DNA from: Solirubrobacter deserti
Lineage (GTDB): Bacteria > Actinomycetota > Thermoleophilia > Solirubrobacterales > Solirubrobacteraceae
NCBI RefSeq assembly: GCF_027587175.1
Contig: NZ_JAPCID010000013.1
Coordinates: 62,001-126,000 of the forward strand
DNA length: 64,000 nucleotides
Direction: 5' to 3'
A program made the position numbers and the translations under genes. This document shows positions 53,943 through 63,805 of this stretch, one piece after another (positions within the stretch are counted from its first letter, which is position 1; each line of letters begins with the position of its first letter). Under the pieces are notes generated by a model that was not told the origin of the DNA, made no database searches, and saw only the letters and a list, made by a program, of their open reading frames with translations.

Positions 53943-54016
53943 TGCCGGAGGAGGGACTCGAACCCCCGACACGCGGATTATGATTCCGCTGCTCTAACCG
54001 ACTGAGCTACTCCGGC
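53943..54016 (-). tRNA. tRNA-Met (anticodon CAU)
   Basis: A 74-nt cloverleaf on the minus strand. The acceptor stem GCCGGAG pairs with CTCCGGC; the D arm is GCTC-AGTCGGTTA-GAGC; the anticodon arm is GCGGA-ATCATAA-TCCGC, giving anticodon CAU; the T loop is TTCGAGT. CCA is not encoded. CAU could also be an Ile tRNA modified to lysidine; the overall sequence fits elongator Met better. It is the insertion target of the neighbouring island. Confidence 0.9.
53967..53985. repeat. Right attachment-site repeat inside tRNA-Met (attR candidate)
   Basis: The 19 bases covering the tRNA anticodon loop, 3' anticodon stem, variable loop and first T-stem base recur exactly at 45171-45189. The tRNA remains intact, as expected when an element restores the 3' end. 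Confidence 0.7.
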
Positions 54017-54132
54017 GGGGAGGCGGAGGAGGGTAGCGCAACGCGCCGCGCCCTACCGTGCGGGCGAGTCGTGAGCGGAGAGAACATTGTCCTCGGCCTG
54101 ATGTTCGTCTGGTTCCCCTTTGGACCACGGTC

Positions 54133-54609
54133 ATGGCGGCCCGTTACACGAAGAGGTGGGTCAACGGCGAGAAGGTGCCGTTCGACCTGAGGGTCAACGG
54201 CGTCTCCCGACGCGAGCGGCCGCTCACGTCGAAGGAGCTGGGCGGCGTGACGATCGCGCTGTGGGTGTTCTCGCTGCTCCTGTGGAGCGGCCTCACCGCG
54301 CTGGTGCTGCTGGCTAAGCGCTCAGGCGCTGCGACCGGTGCGGCGGGAAGCGGCCAAACGGTCCAGGGCGTCGTGGCCAACGCACGCCAAGTCGAACGGC
54401 TTGCCCGCCTCGATCAAGAAATCCCACAGCTGCGGGCCGTGGTCGGCCGGCAACACGATCTCGAACGAGTCGCGGCCCTCGCGGATGATCAGGCCGGAAG
54501 GCGTGAGGTCGACCTCGTTCAAGAGCTCGGACGCGCGCGGGCCGACCAGGCCGATGACGGCGTAGGCGGCGGTGCGGATCTGCGCGGCCACGTCGCCGTA
54601 GTGCTCTAA
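54133..54609 (+). CDS. Possible small membrane protein, 3' end doubtful
   Basis: The frame from the ATG at 54133 begins with a plausible protein: a basic start, 'NGEKVPFDLRVNGVSRRERP', and one clear membrane helix ('GGVTIALWVFSLLLWSGLTALVLLA', cut here at its middle Val). After about residue 65 it runs antisense through the well-supported sarcosine-oxidase-like gene and reads as random sequence. Either the true stop was lost by a frameshift near 54315 or the frame is spurious. I give it low confidence. Confidence 0.3.
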   Translation: MAARYTKRWVNGEKVPFDLRVNGVSRRERPLTSKELGGVTIALWVFSLLLWSGLTALVLLAKRSGAATGAAGSGQTVQGVVANARQVERLARLDQEIPQLRAVVGRQHDLERVAALADDQAGRREVDLVQELGRARADQADDGVGGGADLRGHVAVVL

Positions 54610-54903
54610 CACATCCGAGACCTCGGGCGAGGTCTCGGCTTCGCAGCGCACCAAAGCGCGGTCGGCGCCGATGAAGGACGCCCAGACCAGCGGGCCGAGC
54701 TCGGTCAGGGCGGTCTCGATGGCCACCGGGTCGCCGCGGAGCTCGAAGGTGTCGCGGTCGCTGCGGTCGGACATGCCGACGCTCGCCTGGCAGACGGCTT
54801 CTTCAGCTGCGGTCGAGCCGAACGAGGCCGGCACTCTGCGTCCGTGGCGCTCGACCACGATCGCGCCGTGGTTGCGGGCCACCGTCTCCAGCGGGCTCAC
54901 CAT
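54322..54903 (-). CDS. Sarcosine oxidase gamma-like/GcvT-like folate-binding protein
   Basis: A 193-residue protein that matches the small subunit of sarcosine oxidase and the N-terminal half of aminomethyltransferases: 'MVSPLETVARNHGAIVVERHG', 'SVGMSDRSDRDTFELRG', 'RTAAYAVIGLVGPRASELL'. It is about half the length of GcvT. No partner subunits are nearby, so its activity is unclear; a role in iron-sulfur repair or folate binding is possible. Its start lies 101 bp inside the preceding MFS gene, an unusually long same-strand overlap. Confidence 0.65.
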   Translation of the reverse strand: MVSPLETVARNHGAIVVERHGRRVPASFGSTAAEEAVCQASVGMSDRSDRDTFELRGDPVAIETALTELGPLVWASFIGADRALVRCEAETSPEVSDVLEHYGDVAAQIRTAAYAVIGLVGPRASELLNEVDLTPSGLIIREGRDSFEIVLPADHGPQLWDFLIEAGKPFDLACVGHDALDRLAASRRTGRSA

Positions 54904-56125
54904 CGTCCTTGCGACGATACCTGTCGGCGCGCCGGAACGCGGCAGCGGCGCCCGCGCAGGCGACGAAGCACGCCACGGCGCCCGCCCACAGACCCGCGCG
55001 CGGGCCCGCGACCTCGGCCAGCCAGCCGACCAGAGGCGCGCCGATCGGCGTCGACCCCAGGAACACGATCGAGTACAGCGCCATCACGCGCCCGCGCATG
55101 CCCGGCTCGACCGCGATCTGCAGCGCGCTGTTCACGCCCGCCGCGAAGGTCACCGACGCGGCGCCCAGCGGCACCAGCGCCAGCACCTGCAGCCACAAGG
55201 ATGGAGCCAGCGCGGCCAGCGCCAGAAACACGCCGAACAGCCCCGAGGCGACCACGAGCAACCCGCCCGAGACGCGACCTCGCGCCCCCGCCGCCAACGC
55301 ACCCGCCACCGAGCCGACGCCCATCGACGCCGTCAGCAGCGCATAGGTCGACGCCGAGCCCTGCCAGACGAAGTCGGCCAGCAGCGGCAGCAGGACCTGG
55401 AAGTTGAACGAGATCGTCCCGATCAGCGCCATCATCGCCAGCGGAATCAACAACTCGGGGGTCGAGCGCACGTACCGCAGCGCGGACCGTAGCTCGCCGC
55501 GCCGACGCTCCGCCGGCTTGGGGGTGTGCAACGCGCGCGCGTCCATGGTCCGCAGCGCCACGAACATCGCCACGAAGGAAAGGGCGTTCACCAAGAAGCA
55601 CGGCGCGATGCCGACCAGCGCGATGATGATGCCGGCCAAGGCGGGTCCGAGGATTCGAGAGCAGTGGACGACGACCGAGTTCAGCGCCACCGCGTTCAGC
55701 ACCCGGTCCTTGCCCACAATCTCGACCACGAACGACTGGCGCGCCGGATTGTCCAACGCCAGCACGGACCCGCGCACGAGCACCAGAGCCAGCACCATCC
55801 ACGGCTCGGCGGCCCCGGTCAACGCCAGCACGAACAGCGTGAGCGCCGGCACGACCATCGACAGCTGCGTCACCGTCAGCAACGTCCGCTTGGACATCCG
55901 GTCCGCGAGCAACCCGCCCCACGCGCCGAACAGCAGGATCGGCAGGAACTGCAGCCCGGCCGTCAACCCGACCGACACACCGGACCCCGTCAGCTTCACC
56001 ATCAGCCACATCTCGCCGACGATCTGCATCCAGTTGCCGGTGATCGAGATCACCTGGCCGGTGAAGTACCGGCGGTAGTTGGGGACCCGTAAAGACGAGA
56101 ATGTACGTTCAATCGCAGCTGTCAC
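54803..56125 (-). CDS. MFS exporter (MFS_3/EntS-like)
   Basis: A 440-residue major facilitator with 12 helices ('RRYFTGQVISITGNWMQ', 'GGLLADRMSKRTLL', 'GMRGRVMALYSIVFLGSTPIG'), of the branch that includes enterobactin exporter EntS. The last 40 residues are charged and unlike the family; together with the 101-bp overlap onto the next gene they suggest that the original stop was lost. It starts with an ATGA overlap after a MarR regulator and is probably controlled by it. The substrate is unknown. Confidence 0.85.
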   Translation of the reverse strand: MTAAIERTFSSLRVPNYRRYFTGQVISITGNWMQIVGEMWLMVKLTGSGVSVGLTAGLQFLPILLFGAWGGLLADRMSKRTLLTVTQLSMVVPALTLFVLALTGAAEPWMVLALVLVRGSVLALDNPARQSFVVEIVGKDRVLNAVALNSVVVHCSRILGPALAGIIIALVGIAPCFLVNALSFVAMFVALRTMDARALHTPKPAERRRGELRSALRYVRSTPELLIPLAMMALIGTISFNFQVLLPLLADFVWQGSASTYALLTASMGVGSVAGALAAGARGRVSGGLLVVASGLFGVFLALAALAPSLWLQVLALVPLGAASVTFAAGVNSALQIAVEPGMRGRVMALYSIVFLGSTPIGAPLVGWLAEVAGPRAGLWAGAVACFVACAGAAAAFRRADRYRRKDDGEPAGDGGPQPRRDRGRAPRTQSAGLVRLDRS

Positions 56126-56547
56126 GCGGCGAGCACCCGCTCCAGCACCTCGGCGGCGCGGTCCAGCGCCGCCAGGTCCTCGTCACTGAGCGTCTCCAAC
56201 TGCCGCGCCAGGTACAGATCCTTGCGCTCGCGCACGGCCTCCAGCAGCGCCTCGCCGGCCGCGGTCGCCGAGACCAGTGAGGAGCGGCGGTCGGCGGGAT
56301 CGGCGGTGCGCTCGATCAGCGCCCGCTCCTCGAGCAAGGCCAGCACGCGCGTGGCGGTCGGGCGCTGAATCCGCTCGCGCGCAGCGAGCTCGGACGGGGT
56401 AAGCGGTCCGTGACAGCTGATCGTCGCCAGCGCCGCGGTCTGGGTCGGCGTGAGATCCCCACCGGCCTCCTGGCGCATGCGCCGGGCGAGCCGTGCGATC
56501 ACGGGCCGCAGGCGATGGGCGAGGTCGGTGGTGGAGTTGTTTTGCAT
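56122..56547 (-). CDS. MarR family transcriptional regulator
   Basis: A 141-residue winged-helix repressor: 'LTPTQTAALATISCHGPLTPSELAARERIQRPTATRVLALLEERALIERTADPADRRSSLVSAT'. The wing with 'DPADRR' is typical. It is first in an operon with the MFS exporter. A palindrome (GCTAATTAGC) begins one base before its start, so it probably represses itself and the exporter, released by a small ligand. Confidence 0.9.
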   Translation of the reverse strand: MQNNSTTDLAHRLRPVIARLARRMRQEAGGDLTPTQTAALATISCHGPLTPSELAARERIQRPTATRVLALLEERALIERTADPADRRSSLVSATAAGEALLEAVRERKDLYLARQLETLSDEDLAALDRAAEVLERVLAA

Positions 56548-56564
56548 CGCTAATTAGCCTAGCG
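56548..56564 (-). promoter_or_regulatory. Probable MarR operator
   Basis: GCTAATTAGC (56549-56558) is a perfect 10-bp palindrome, nested in a second inverted repeat CGCTA (56548-56552) and TAGCG (56560-56564). It lies immediately upstream of the MarR start and within 50 bp of the divergent formiminotransferase start. Confidence 0.65.
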
Positions 56565-56597
56565 AACGATCTGTGCCTGCCAGGATCTCGCACCGCC

Positions 56598-57383
56598 GTG
56601 CTGATCTCCGTCCCGAACGTCTCCGAAGGCCGCGATCAGCGCACCCTGCACCGCATCGCGGAGGCGTTCGAGCCCGTGTACTGGTCCAGCGACGCCGACC
56701 ACCACCGCGCGGTGTTCACGCTCATCGACGAGCCAGGCCAATTGCATGGACGCGTGCTCGCGGGCGCGCGCGAGACGCTGCAACGGGTCGACCTCACGCA
56801 CCATCACGGCGTCCACCCGCGCGTGGGGGCGTTGGACGTCGCGCCGATCGTCTATCTCGACCCTGCCGACAAGGGAGCGGCCTGCGCGGAGGCGCTCGTG
56901 CTGGCCGACGAGCTCGGCCAGCTCGGCCTGCCCGTCTTCCTCTACGGCGAACTGGGGAACGGCAGGACCCGCGCGCAGTTGAGGCGGCCCGGAGGCTTGA
57001 GCGGCGTGGCGCCCGACTTCGGGCCCCACGAGCTGCACCCGACCGCCGGCGCCACCCTCGTCGCCGCGCGCCCCCCGCTCGTCGCCTTCAACGTCGAGAT
57101 CGACGCCCCACTGGACGTCGCCAAGCGGATCGCGGCCCACATACGGACCGAGCTCGACGTGCGCGCCCTGGGGCTCGCGCTGTCGAGCACGATCCAGGTC
57201 TCGACCAACATCGAGGACCACACCCGCACGACCATGGCGCAAGTGGTCGAAGCGGTCCGCGCGCACGCCCGCGTCACGGGCGCGGAGCTCGTCGCGCCCG
57301 CCCCGAGAGCGGCCTACGCGAACTTCCCCGAGGACGTCCCGCTCCGCGGCCCGAAACCGCTGGAAGATCATCTAACCTCGTAG
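56598..57383 (+). CDS. ftcD: Glutamate formimidoyltransferase (FtcD N-domain type)
   Basis: A 261-residue protein of the formiminotransferase family, which moves the formimino group from formiminoglutamate (histidine breakdown) to tetrahydrofolate. Landmarks are 'ISVPNVSEGRDQRTLHRIAEAF', 'DADHHRAVFTLI', 'HHGVHPRVGALDVAPIVYL' (catalytic His in 'HPR') and 'GPHELHPTAGATLVAARPPLVAFNVEI'. No cyclodeaminase domain is attached. The GTG start fits the family N-terminus. No other histidine-degradation gene lies nearby. Confidence 0.9.
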   Translation: MLISVPNVSEGRDQRTLHRIAEAFEPVYWSSDADHHRAVFTLIDEPGQLHGRVLAGARETLQRVDLTHHHGVHPRVGALDVAPIVYLDPADKGAACAEALVLADELGQLGLPVFLYGELGNGRTRAQLRRPGGLSGVAPDFGPHELHPTAGATLVAARPPLVAFNVEIDAPLDVAKRIAAHIRTELDVRALGLALSSTIQVSTNIEDHTRTTMAQVVEAVRAHARVTGAELVAPAPRAAYANFPEDVPLRGPKPLEDHLTS

Positions 57384-57388
57384 GTTCC

Positions 57389-57754
57389 ATGGCCCAGACG
57401 AAGCGCAAGAGGCGGACCAAGCACCGCGGCAACGCCGCCGGTTCGATCGAGGTGCGCGGCCGGACGGGCCGCAAGCCGACCGCGGCAGAGAGCAAGCAGT
57501 CCCTGCGCGACGAGGCGCGGCAGCGGCGGATGAGCAAGCCGCCGACCTGGAACAGCGCCGCGCTGAAGGCCGGCGCCATGGCGGTCCTGCTGTTCATCCT
57601 CACGCAGATCGGGATCCTGGGCGGGGACACGAGCCCGAGCCAGGGCATCATCCTCGCCGCGATGGCGATGCTGATCTACACGCCGCTCGCGTACATGACC
57701 GACCGCTGGGTCTACAACAAGAACCTGGCGCGCGCGGCCAAGCAGAAGCGCTGA
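57389..57754 (+). CDS. Small two-helix membrane protein
   Basis: A 121-residue protein with a long basic N-terminus (1-60, Lys/Arg-rich) and two membrane helices (about 62-80 and 88-106). I do not know the family. It starts 5 bp after the formiminotransferase and overlaps the next start (TGATG), so it is one of a compact gene run. The basic tail could contact nucleic acid or ribosomes (inference). Confidence 0.6.
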   Translation: MAQTKRKRRTKHRGNAAGSIEVRGRTGRKPTAAESKQSLRDEARQRRMSKPPTWNSAALKAGAMAVLLFILTQIGILGGDTSPSQGIILAAMAMLIYTPLAYMTDRWVYNKNLARAAKQKR

Positions 57755-58389
57755 TGGAGGCCCGCTGGCTGACGGTCGGCCCGGTCCAGGAGAACACCTG
57801 GATCGCCCGCCAGGACGGCTCGGAGTCCTGCCTGCTGATCGACCCCGGTGATGAGCCGCAGACGCTGCTCAACGCGCTCGAAGAGCTCAACACGACGCCC
57901 GCGGCGATCCTCATCACCCACTGCCACTTCGACCACGTGGGTGCGGTCAAGGCCATGGCCGAGGCGACCAAGGCGCCGGTCTACTGCCCCGAGGGCGAGG
58001 TCTTCATCCTCGAGAACATCAACGACTTCGTGCGCTTCCCGGGCTTCGGGCCGTTTGAGTCCTATACGCCCGAGCACACCGTCAAGGACGGCGACACGCT
58101 CACGCTCGCCGGCTTCACGATCGACGTCATCGGCACGCCCGGCCACAGCCCGGACCATGTGACCTACTCGATCCCGCAGGAGAAGGCGATCTTCTCCGGC
58201 GACGTCCTCTTCCAAGGCTCGATCGGCCGCACCGACCTCCCGGGCTGCGACCACGACACCCTCATGCGCTCCATCCAGAAGCTGCTCGACACGCTGCCCG
58301 ACGACACGGGCGTCCTCCCGGGCCACATGGACCCGACCACGCTCGGCCAAGAGCGCCGATCCAACCCGTTCCTGCGCGAGCTGGTGTGA
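57754..58389 (+). CDS. Metallo-beta-lactamase-fold hydrolase (glyoxalase II-like)
   Basis: A 211-residue hydrolase with the zinc motif 'ITHCHFDHVGAV' (HxHxDH), a second His in 'GTPGHSPDHVTY', the bridging Asp in 'IFSGDVLF' and a final His in 'VLPGHMDPTTLG'. This is the layout of small hydroxyacylglutathione-hydrolase-like enzymes (YcbL type). The substrate is unknown. It is followed by hisS with a 4-base overlap. Confidence 0.9.
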   Translation: MEARWLTVGPVQENTWIARQDGSESCLLIDPGDEPQTLLNALEELNTTPAAILITHCHFDHVGAVKAMAEATKAPVYCPEGEVFILENINDFVRFPGFGPFESYTPEHTVKDGDTLTLAGFTIDVIGTPGHSPDHVTYSIPQEKAIFSGDVLFQGSIGRTDLPGCDHDTLMRSIQKLLDTLPDDTGVLPGHMDPTTLGQERRSNPFLRELV

Positions 58390-59620
58390 GCAGGTTCCAG
58401 ACGCCGCCGGGCACGAGCGACGTGCTCCCGGAGAAAGCCGCCGAGCGCGACCGGCTCGAGCAGACCGCCAAGAAGATCCTCGAGAAGGCCGGCTACGGCC
58501 GGATCGAGACGCCGACCTTCGAGTTCACCGAGCTGTTCGCGCGCGGGGTGGGCGAGGCGACGGACGTCGTCCAGAAGGAGATGTTCAACCTCGAGGCCGA
58601 CAGCGGCACCAGCTACACGCTGCGCCCCGAGGGCACCGCGCCGGTCATGCGCGCCTACATGGAGCACGGCATGCACAAGCTGCCGCAGCCCGTGAAGCTC
58701 TGGTACCTCTCGTCCTACTTCCGCAACGAGACGCCGCAGGCGCACCGCTACCGGCAGTTCTCGCAGCTGGGGATCGAGGCCATCGGCTCGCCCGACCCGG
58801 CCGTCGATGCCGAGGTGATCCTGCTGCTGGCGGAGATCCTGGAGGCGATCGGCGTCCGCGACGTCACGCTCCTGCTCGCCTCACTCGGCCAGCCGGAATC
58901 CCGCGCCGAGTACCGCGAGGAGCTCGTCGCGTACCTGCGCGCGCACGAGGACCAGCTCAGCCGGGAGGTCGTCGACCGCATCGACCTCAACCCGCTGCGC
59001 GCGTTCGACAGCAAGGACCCCCGCACGCGCGAGGTGATGGCCAAGGCGCCGCGGCTGATCGATCGCCTCCCGCAGGAGGATCTGGACCACTTCGCCGAGG
59101 TGCAGGACCTGCTGCAGGCCGCCCACCTCGCCTACACGGTGGACACGACGCTCGTCCGCGGGCTGGACTACTACACGCGCACGCTGTTCGAGTTCCAGTC
59201 CGGCCAGCTCGGCGCCACGCAGAACGCGCTCGGCGGCGGCGGGCGCTACGACGGGCTGGCGCAGGCGCTGGGCGGCCCGCCCACGCCCGGCATCGGCTGG
59301 GCGGCCGGGGTGGAGCGGATGCTGTCGGCGTCCACGCAGCCGCCGCCGGTCGAGGCGCCGGTGGACCTGTTCGTCGCCTACCACCCGGAGCACAAGGTCG
59401 CGGCGTTCAAGCTCGCGTCGGATGCGCGCCGCGCGGGCCACAGCGCAAGACTCGAACTCGCCGGCCGCAGCGTGAAGGGCCAGCTCAAGCAGGCCTCGCG
59501 CGTCCGTCCCCGCTACGTTGCCATCTTCACCGACGAGGGCGTCGAGCTGCGCGATCGCGACGGCGGGGAGGACAAGCTCGTCGCGCCCGAAACCGTCATG
59601 CACCACATCCGAGGAACGCT

Positions 59621-59624
<4 letters not shown>
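58386..59624 (+). CDS. hisS: Histidyl-tRNA synthetase
   Basis: A 412-residue class II synthetase that charges tRNA-His. It has motif 1 near 'PPGTSDVLPEKA', motif 2 ('LSSYFRNETPQAHRYRQFSQLG'), the His-specific segment 'LVRGLDYYTRTLFEF', motif 3 ('GIGWAAGVERML') and an anticodon-binding domain at the C-terminus ('GRSVKGQLKQASRV'). The GTG start overlaps the preceding hydrolase (GTGA), and the stop overlaps the aspS start. Confidence 0.95.
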
Positions 59625-61393
<1,769 letters not shown>

Positions 61394-61429
61394 ACCCCAT
61401 TCCACTCAACCTCCGATGGGGAGGTGCCG

Positions 61430-62389
61430 ATGTGTGTGGATGTGAGCCAGATCTCCATGCCCATGCGCATCCTCCTCATCGGTGCCGTCGTGTTCCTTGC
61501 TGCCTGGTTCACGATCCTCAAGCCCGGTGGCGCCGAGGAAGAAGTCCCGCCCGTCCAGCCGGCCAACGCCGCGCCGGCCAACGCCGCCGCGACGCCCGCG
61601 GGAGCCACCGAGAACACGCCGGTCGCGGACGCCGCGATCCCGGCGGAGGTGCTCGCCAAGCTGCCGAAGGACGTCGCCGAGGCCATCTCGGAGCGCAAGA
61701 CGCTGGTGCTGGGCGTGTTCGCCGAGGACGCCAAGGAGTGGCGCCCGATGGCCGATGACGACCGCTACGTCCGCAACGCGCTCGAGAAGACCAACCGCTA
61801 CGACGGTGAGGTCTTCGCGAAGAACATCAGCGTCGCCGACCTCTCGACCTACGGCCCGCTGATCAACGGCCTCGGCGTGACGCAGTCGCCGTCGGTCGTC
61901 GTGATCGACCGCAACCTCAAGGGCACGCTGCTCACCGGCTACGTCGACCGGATCGCGATCAACCAGGCGATCGCCGACGCCCGCCGCGACAGCATCTATC
62001 CGGCGATCACGGACGAGTACCTGCGCGCGGCCAACGACATCTGCGAGCGCTTCACCGTCCGCTTCACGCGCTGGTCGCTGCCGACGGTTCGCGGCCACAA
62101 GGCGTGGAAGTCGTCCGGTCTGCGTCTGCTCAAGATCGGCAAGGCCCAGCGCCGTGCGATCGCCGAGCTGCCGGCCCCGGCCGAGTGGAAGGGCTTCAAG
62201 CGGCAGTGGCTCTCTGCGGTCGACATGGACCTCGACACGGGCACGCGCACCGTCAAGAAGGGCCTTGCCGGCGACATCGACGGCGCCTGGGCCGCGCTGC
62301 GCACGTTCGACGTCGACGCCTACCGCAAGCTCGACCGCCGCTTCGACGACATCGGCCTCACGGCCTGCGCCGACTACCGGCGGTCCTAG
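61430..62389 (+). CDS. Membrane-anchored thioredoxin-like protein
   Basis: A 319-residue protein with one N-terminal membrane helix (about 10-27), a Pro/Ala-rich linker (30-70) and a domain ('KTLVLGVFAEDAKEWRP...LGVTQSPSVVVIDRNLKGTLLTGYVDRIAI') that has a thioredoxin-like fold but no CxxC, so it is not a redox enzyme. A further conserved region has two Cys ('ANDICERFT' and 'GLTACADYR'). Its function is unknown. GGGGAGGT precedes the ATG at 61430. Confidence 0.65.
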   Translation: MCVDVSQISMPMRILLIGAVVFLAAWFTILKPGGAEEEVPPVQPANAAPANAAATPAGATENTPVADAAIPAEVLAKLPKDVAEAISERKTLVLGVFAEDAKEWRPMADDDRYVRNALEKTNRYDGEVFAKNISVADLSTYGPLINGLGVTQSPSVVVIDRNLKGTLLTGYVDRIAINQAIADARRDSIYPAITDEYLRAANDICERFTVRFTRWSLPTVRGHKAWKSSGLRLLKIGKAQRRAIAELPAPAEWKGFKRQWLSAVDMDLDTGTRTVKKGLAGDIDGAWAALRTFDVDAYRKLDRRFDDIGLTACADYRRS

Positions 62390-62401
62390 ACTCAAGCGGT
62401 C

Positions 62402-63805
62402 GTGGACCGCGAGCGTTTCGAAGAGCATCTCGCCGCGCCCCAGGGGTGCGGCGTCGTACTTCCCGGGGCGCATGACGGCGCCGCCGGCGGTGCGCTGTGC
62501 GGCGACCTGATCCGGCTGTCCGTCGTGGTCGAAGGTGACCGCGTGGTCGCCGCGGCCTTCGACGCCGACGGCTGCGGCGCGCTGACCGCCGCGGGCTCGG
62601 CGGCCGTGACGCTCGTCGAGGGCGAGCACCTCTTCGACGCCGCGCGCGTCGGCACGACCGCGATCGCCGCGGAGCTCGGCGGGCTCTCGCCGGGCAAGCT
62701 GCACGCGGCGGACCTGGCCGCGGACGCGCTGCACCGGGCGCTCGGCGCCGCGGCGCGGGAGGCGGCCGTGCCGGTGGACAGCGAGCGCGTCCTGGTCGCG
62801 ATGAGCGGCGGCGTGGACTCCGCGGTCGCCGCCCACCTGCTGCGCGAGAACGCCGTCGCGGTGACGCTCGAGCTGTGGCGCGACGAGGAGAACGACGCCG
62901 CCGCTTCCTGCTGCTCGGCCGACGCCGTCCGGCTCGCCCGCATGGTCGCGCACCAGATGGGGCTCCCGCACTTCACGCTCGACCTGCGGCCGGAGTTCCG
63001 CGCCGGCGTCGTGGACCCGTTCCTGGCCGGCTACGCGGCGGGTGAGACGCCGAACCCGTGCGTCTCCTGCAACGGCCACGTGCGGCTGGACGAGATGCTC
63101 ACGCTGGCCGACCGCCTCGGCGCCCCGTTCCTTGCCACCGGCCACTACGCGCGCGTCACCGAGGACGGGCTGCTGCGCGCGGCCGCCGATCCCGCCAAGG
63201 ACCAGTCCTACATGCTCGCGGCGCTGTCGCCGGCCTCGATTGCGCGTATGCGATTCCCGCTGGCCGAGCTGACCAAGCCGCAGGTGCGGGAGATCGCCGC
63301 GGGCGCGCGGCTCCCGGTGGCTTCTCGCGCCGACTCGCAGGACCTGTGCTTTCTCGCCGGCACGGGCAAGGCCCGCTTCCTCGCCCGCCACGGCGGGTTG
63401 GAGGACAAGCCGGGGGAGATCGTCACCCTCGCCGGTGACGTGGTCGGGGCGCACCGCGGCGCCCATCACTTCACGGTCGGCCAGCGCAAGGGCCTGGGCG
63501 TCGGCGCCGCGCCGGAGCCGCTGTACGTCATCCGCACCGAGGGCACGCGCGTAGTCGTCGGTTCACGCGACGAGCTGGCGACCCGGCGCGTCCGTGTGCG
63601 CGGCGCCCGGCTGCACCGGCCCAGCGACGAAGTCGACGCCGTGCGCCTGCGCTACCACTCGCGCGCCGTGCCGTGCCGCGTCGTGGGGGAGGGCCGCTCG
63701 TTCGAGCTCGAGCTCGACGAGCCGTTCCACGGCGCCGCGCCGGGACAGACGGCGTGCCTGCTGCGGGGCGACGTCGTCGTCGGCGTCGGCACCATCACCG
63801 CGTAG
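62402..63805 (+). CDS. mnmA: tRNA 2-thiouridine synthase MnmA with N-terminal IscU/NifU-like domain
   Basis: A 467-residue protein. Residues 125-467 are MnmA, which puts sulfur on U34 of tRNA-Lys, Glu and Gln. It has the ATP loop 'MSGGVDSAVAAHLL' (134-147), the catalytic Cys pair C223 ('CVSCNGHVRL') and C316 ('DSQDLCFLAG'), and the barrel domain at the end. Residues 1-120 resemble the IscU/NifU scaffold: C33-G-D35, and C58 in 'DADGCGALTAAGSA'. The third cluster ligand expected in 'LHC' is Ala ('KLHAADLA', A102). The two halves are in one frame, so this is a true fusion. It may deliver iron-sulfur or sulfur to MnmA, or may have become structural. Confidence 0.9.
   Translation: MDRERFEEHLAAPQGCGVVLPGAHDGAAGGALCGDLIRLSVVVEGDRVVAAAFDADGCGALTAAGSAAVTLVEGEHLFDAARVGTTAIAAELGGLSPGKLHAADLAADALHRALGAAAREAAVPVDSERVLVAMSGGVDSAVAAHLLRENAVAVTLELWRDEENDAAASCCSADAVRLARMVAHQMGLPHFTLDLRPEFRAGVVDPFLAGYAAGETPNPCVSCNGHVRLDEMLTLADRLGAPFLATGHYARVTEDGLLRAAADPAKDQSYMLAALSPASIARMRFPLAELTKPQVREIAAGARLPVASRADSQDLCFLAGTGKARFLARHGGLEDKPGEIVTLAGDVVGAHRGAHHFTVGQRKGLGVGAAPEPLYVIRTEGTRVVVGSRDELATRRVRVRGARLHRPSDEVDAVRLRYHSRAVPCRVVGEGRSFELELDEPFHGAAPGQTACLLRGDVVVGVGTITA

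Larger units (their letters stand above)
45171..53985. mobile_element. Integrated mobilizable element in the tRNA-Met gene, with defence cargo
   Basis: The segment is bounded by a 19-bp direct repeat, CGACACGCGGATTATGATT, at 45171-45189 and inside the tRNA-Met gene at 53967-53985. From right to left it carries a tyrosine integrase next to the tRNA, an excisionase-like HTH gene, a MobF relaxase-helicase and a Shedu/TIR-STAND operon. It lacks type IV secretion genes, so it would be an integrative mobilizable element that needs a helper. Part of it is less G+C-rich than the flanks (36 of 60 bases in 45301-45360 against 42 of 60 in 60301-60360). The boundaries are inferred from the repeat and gene content; an empty site has not been seen. 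Confidence 0.75.
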
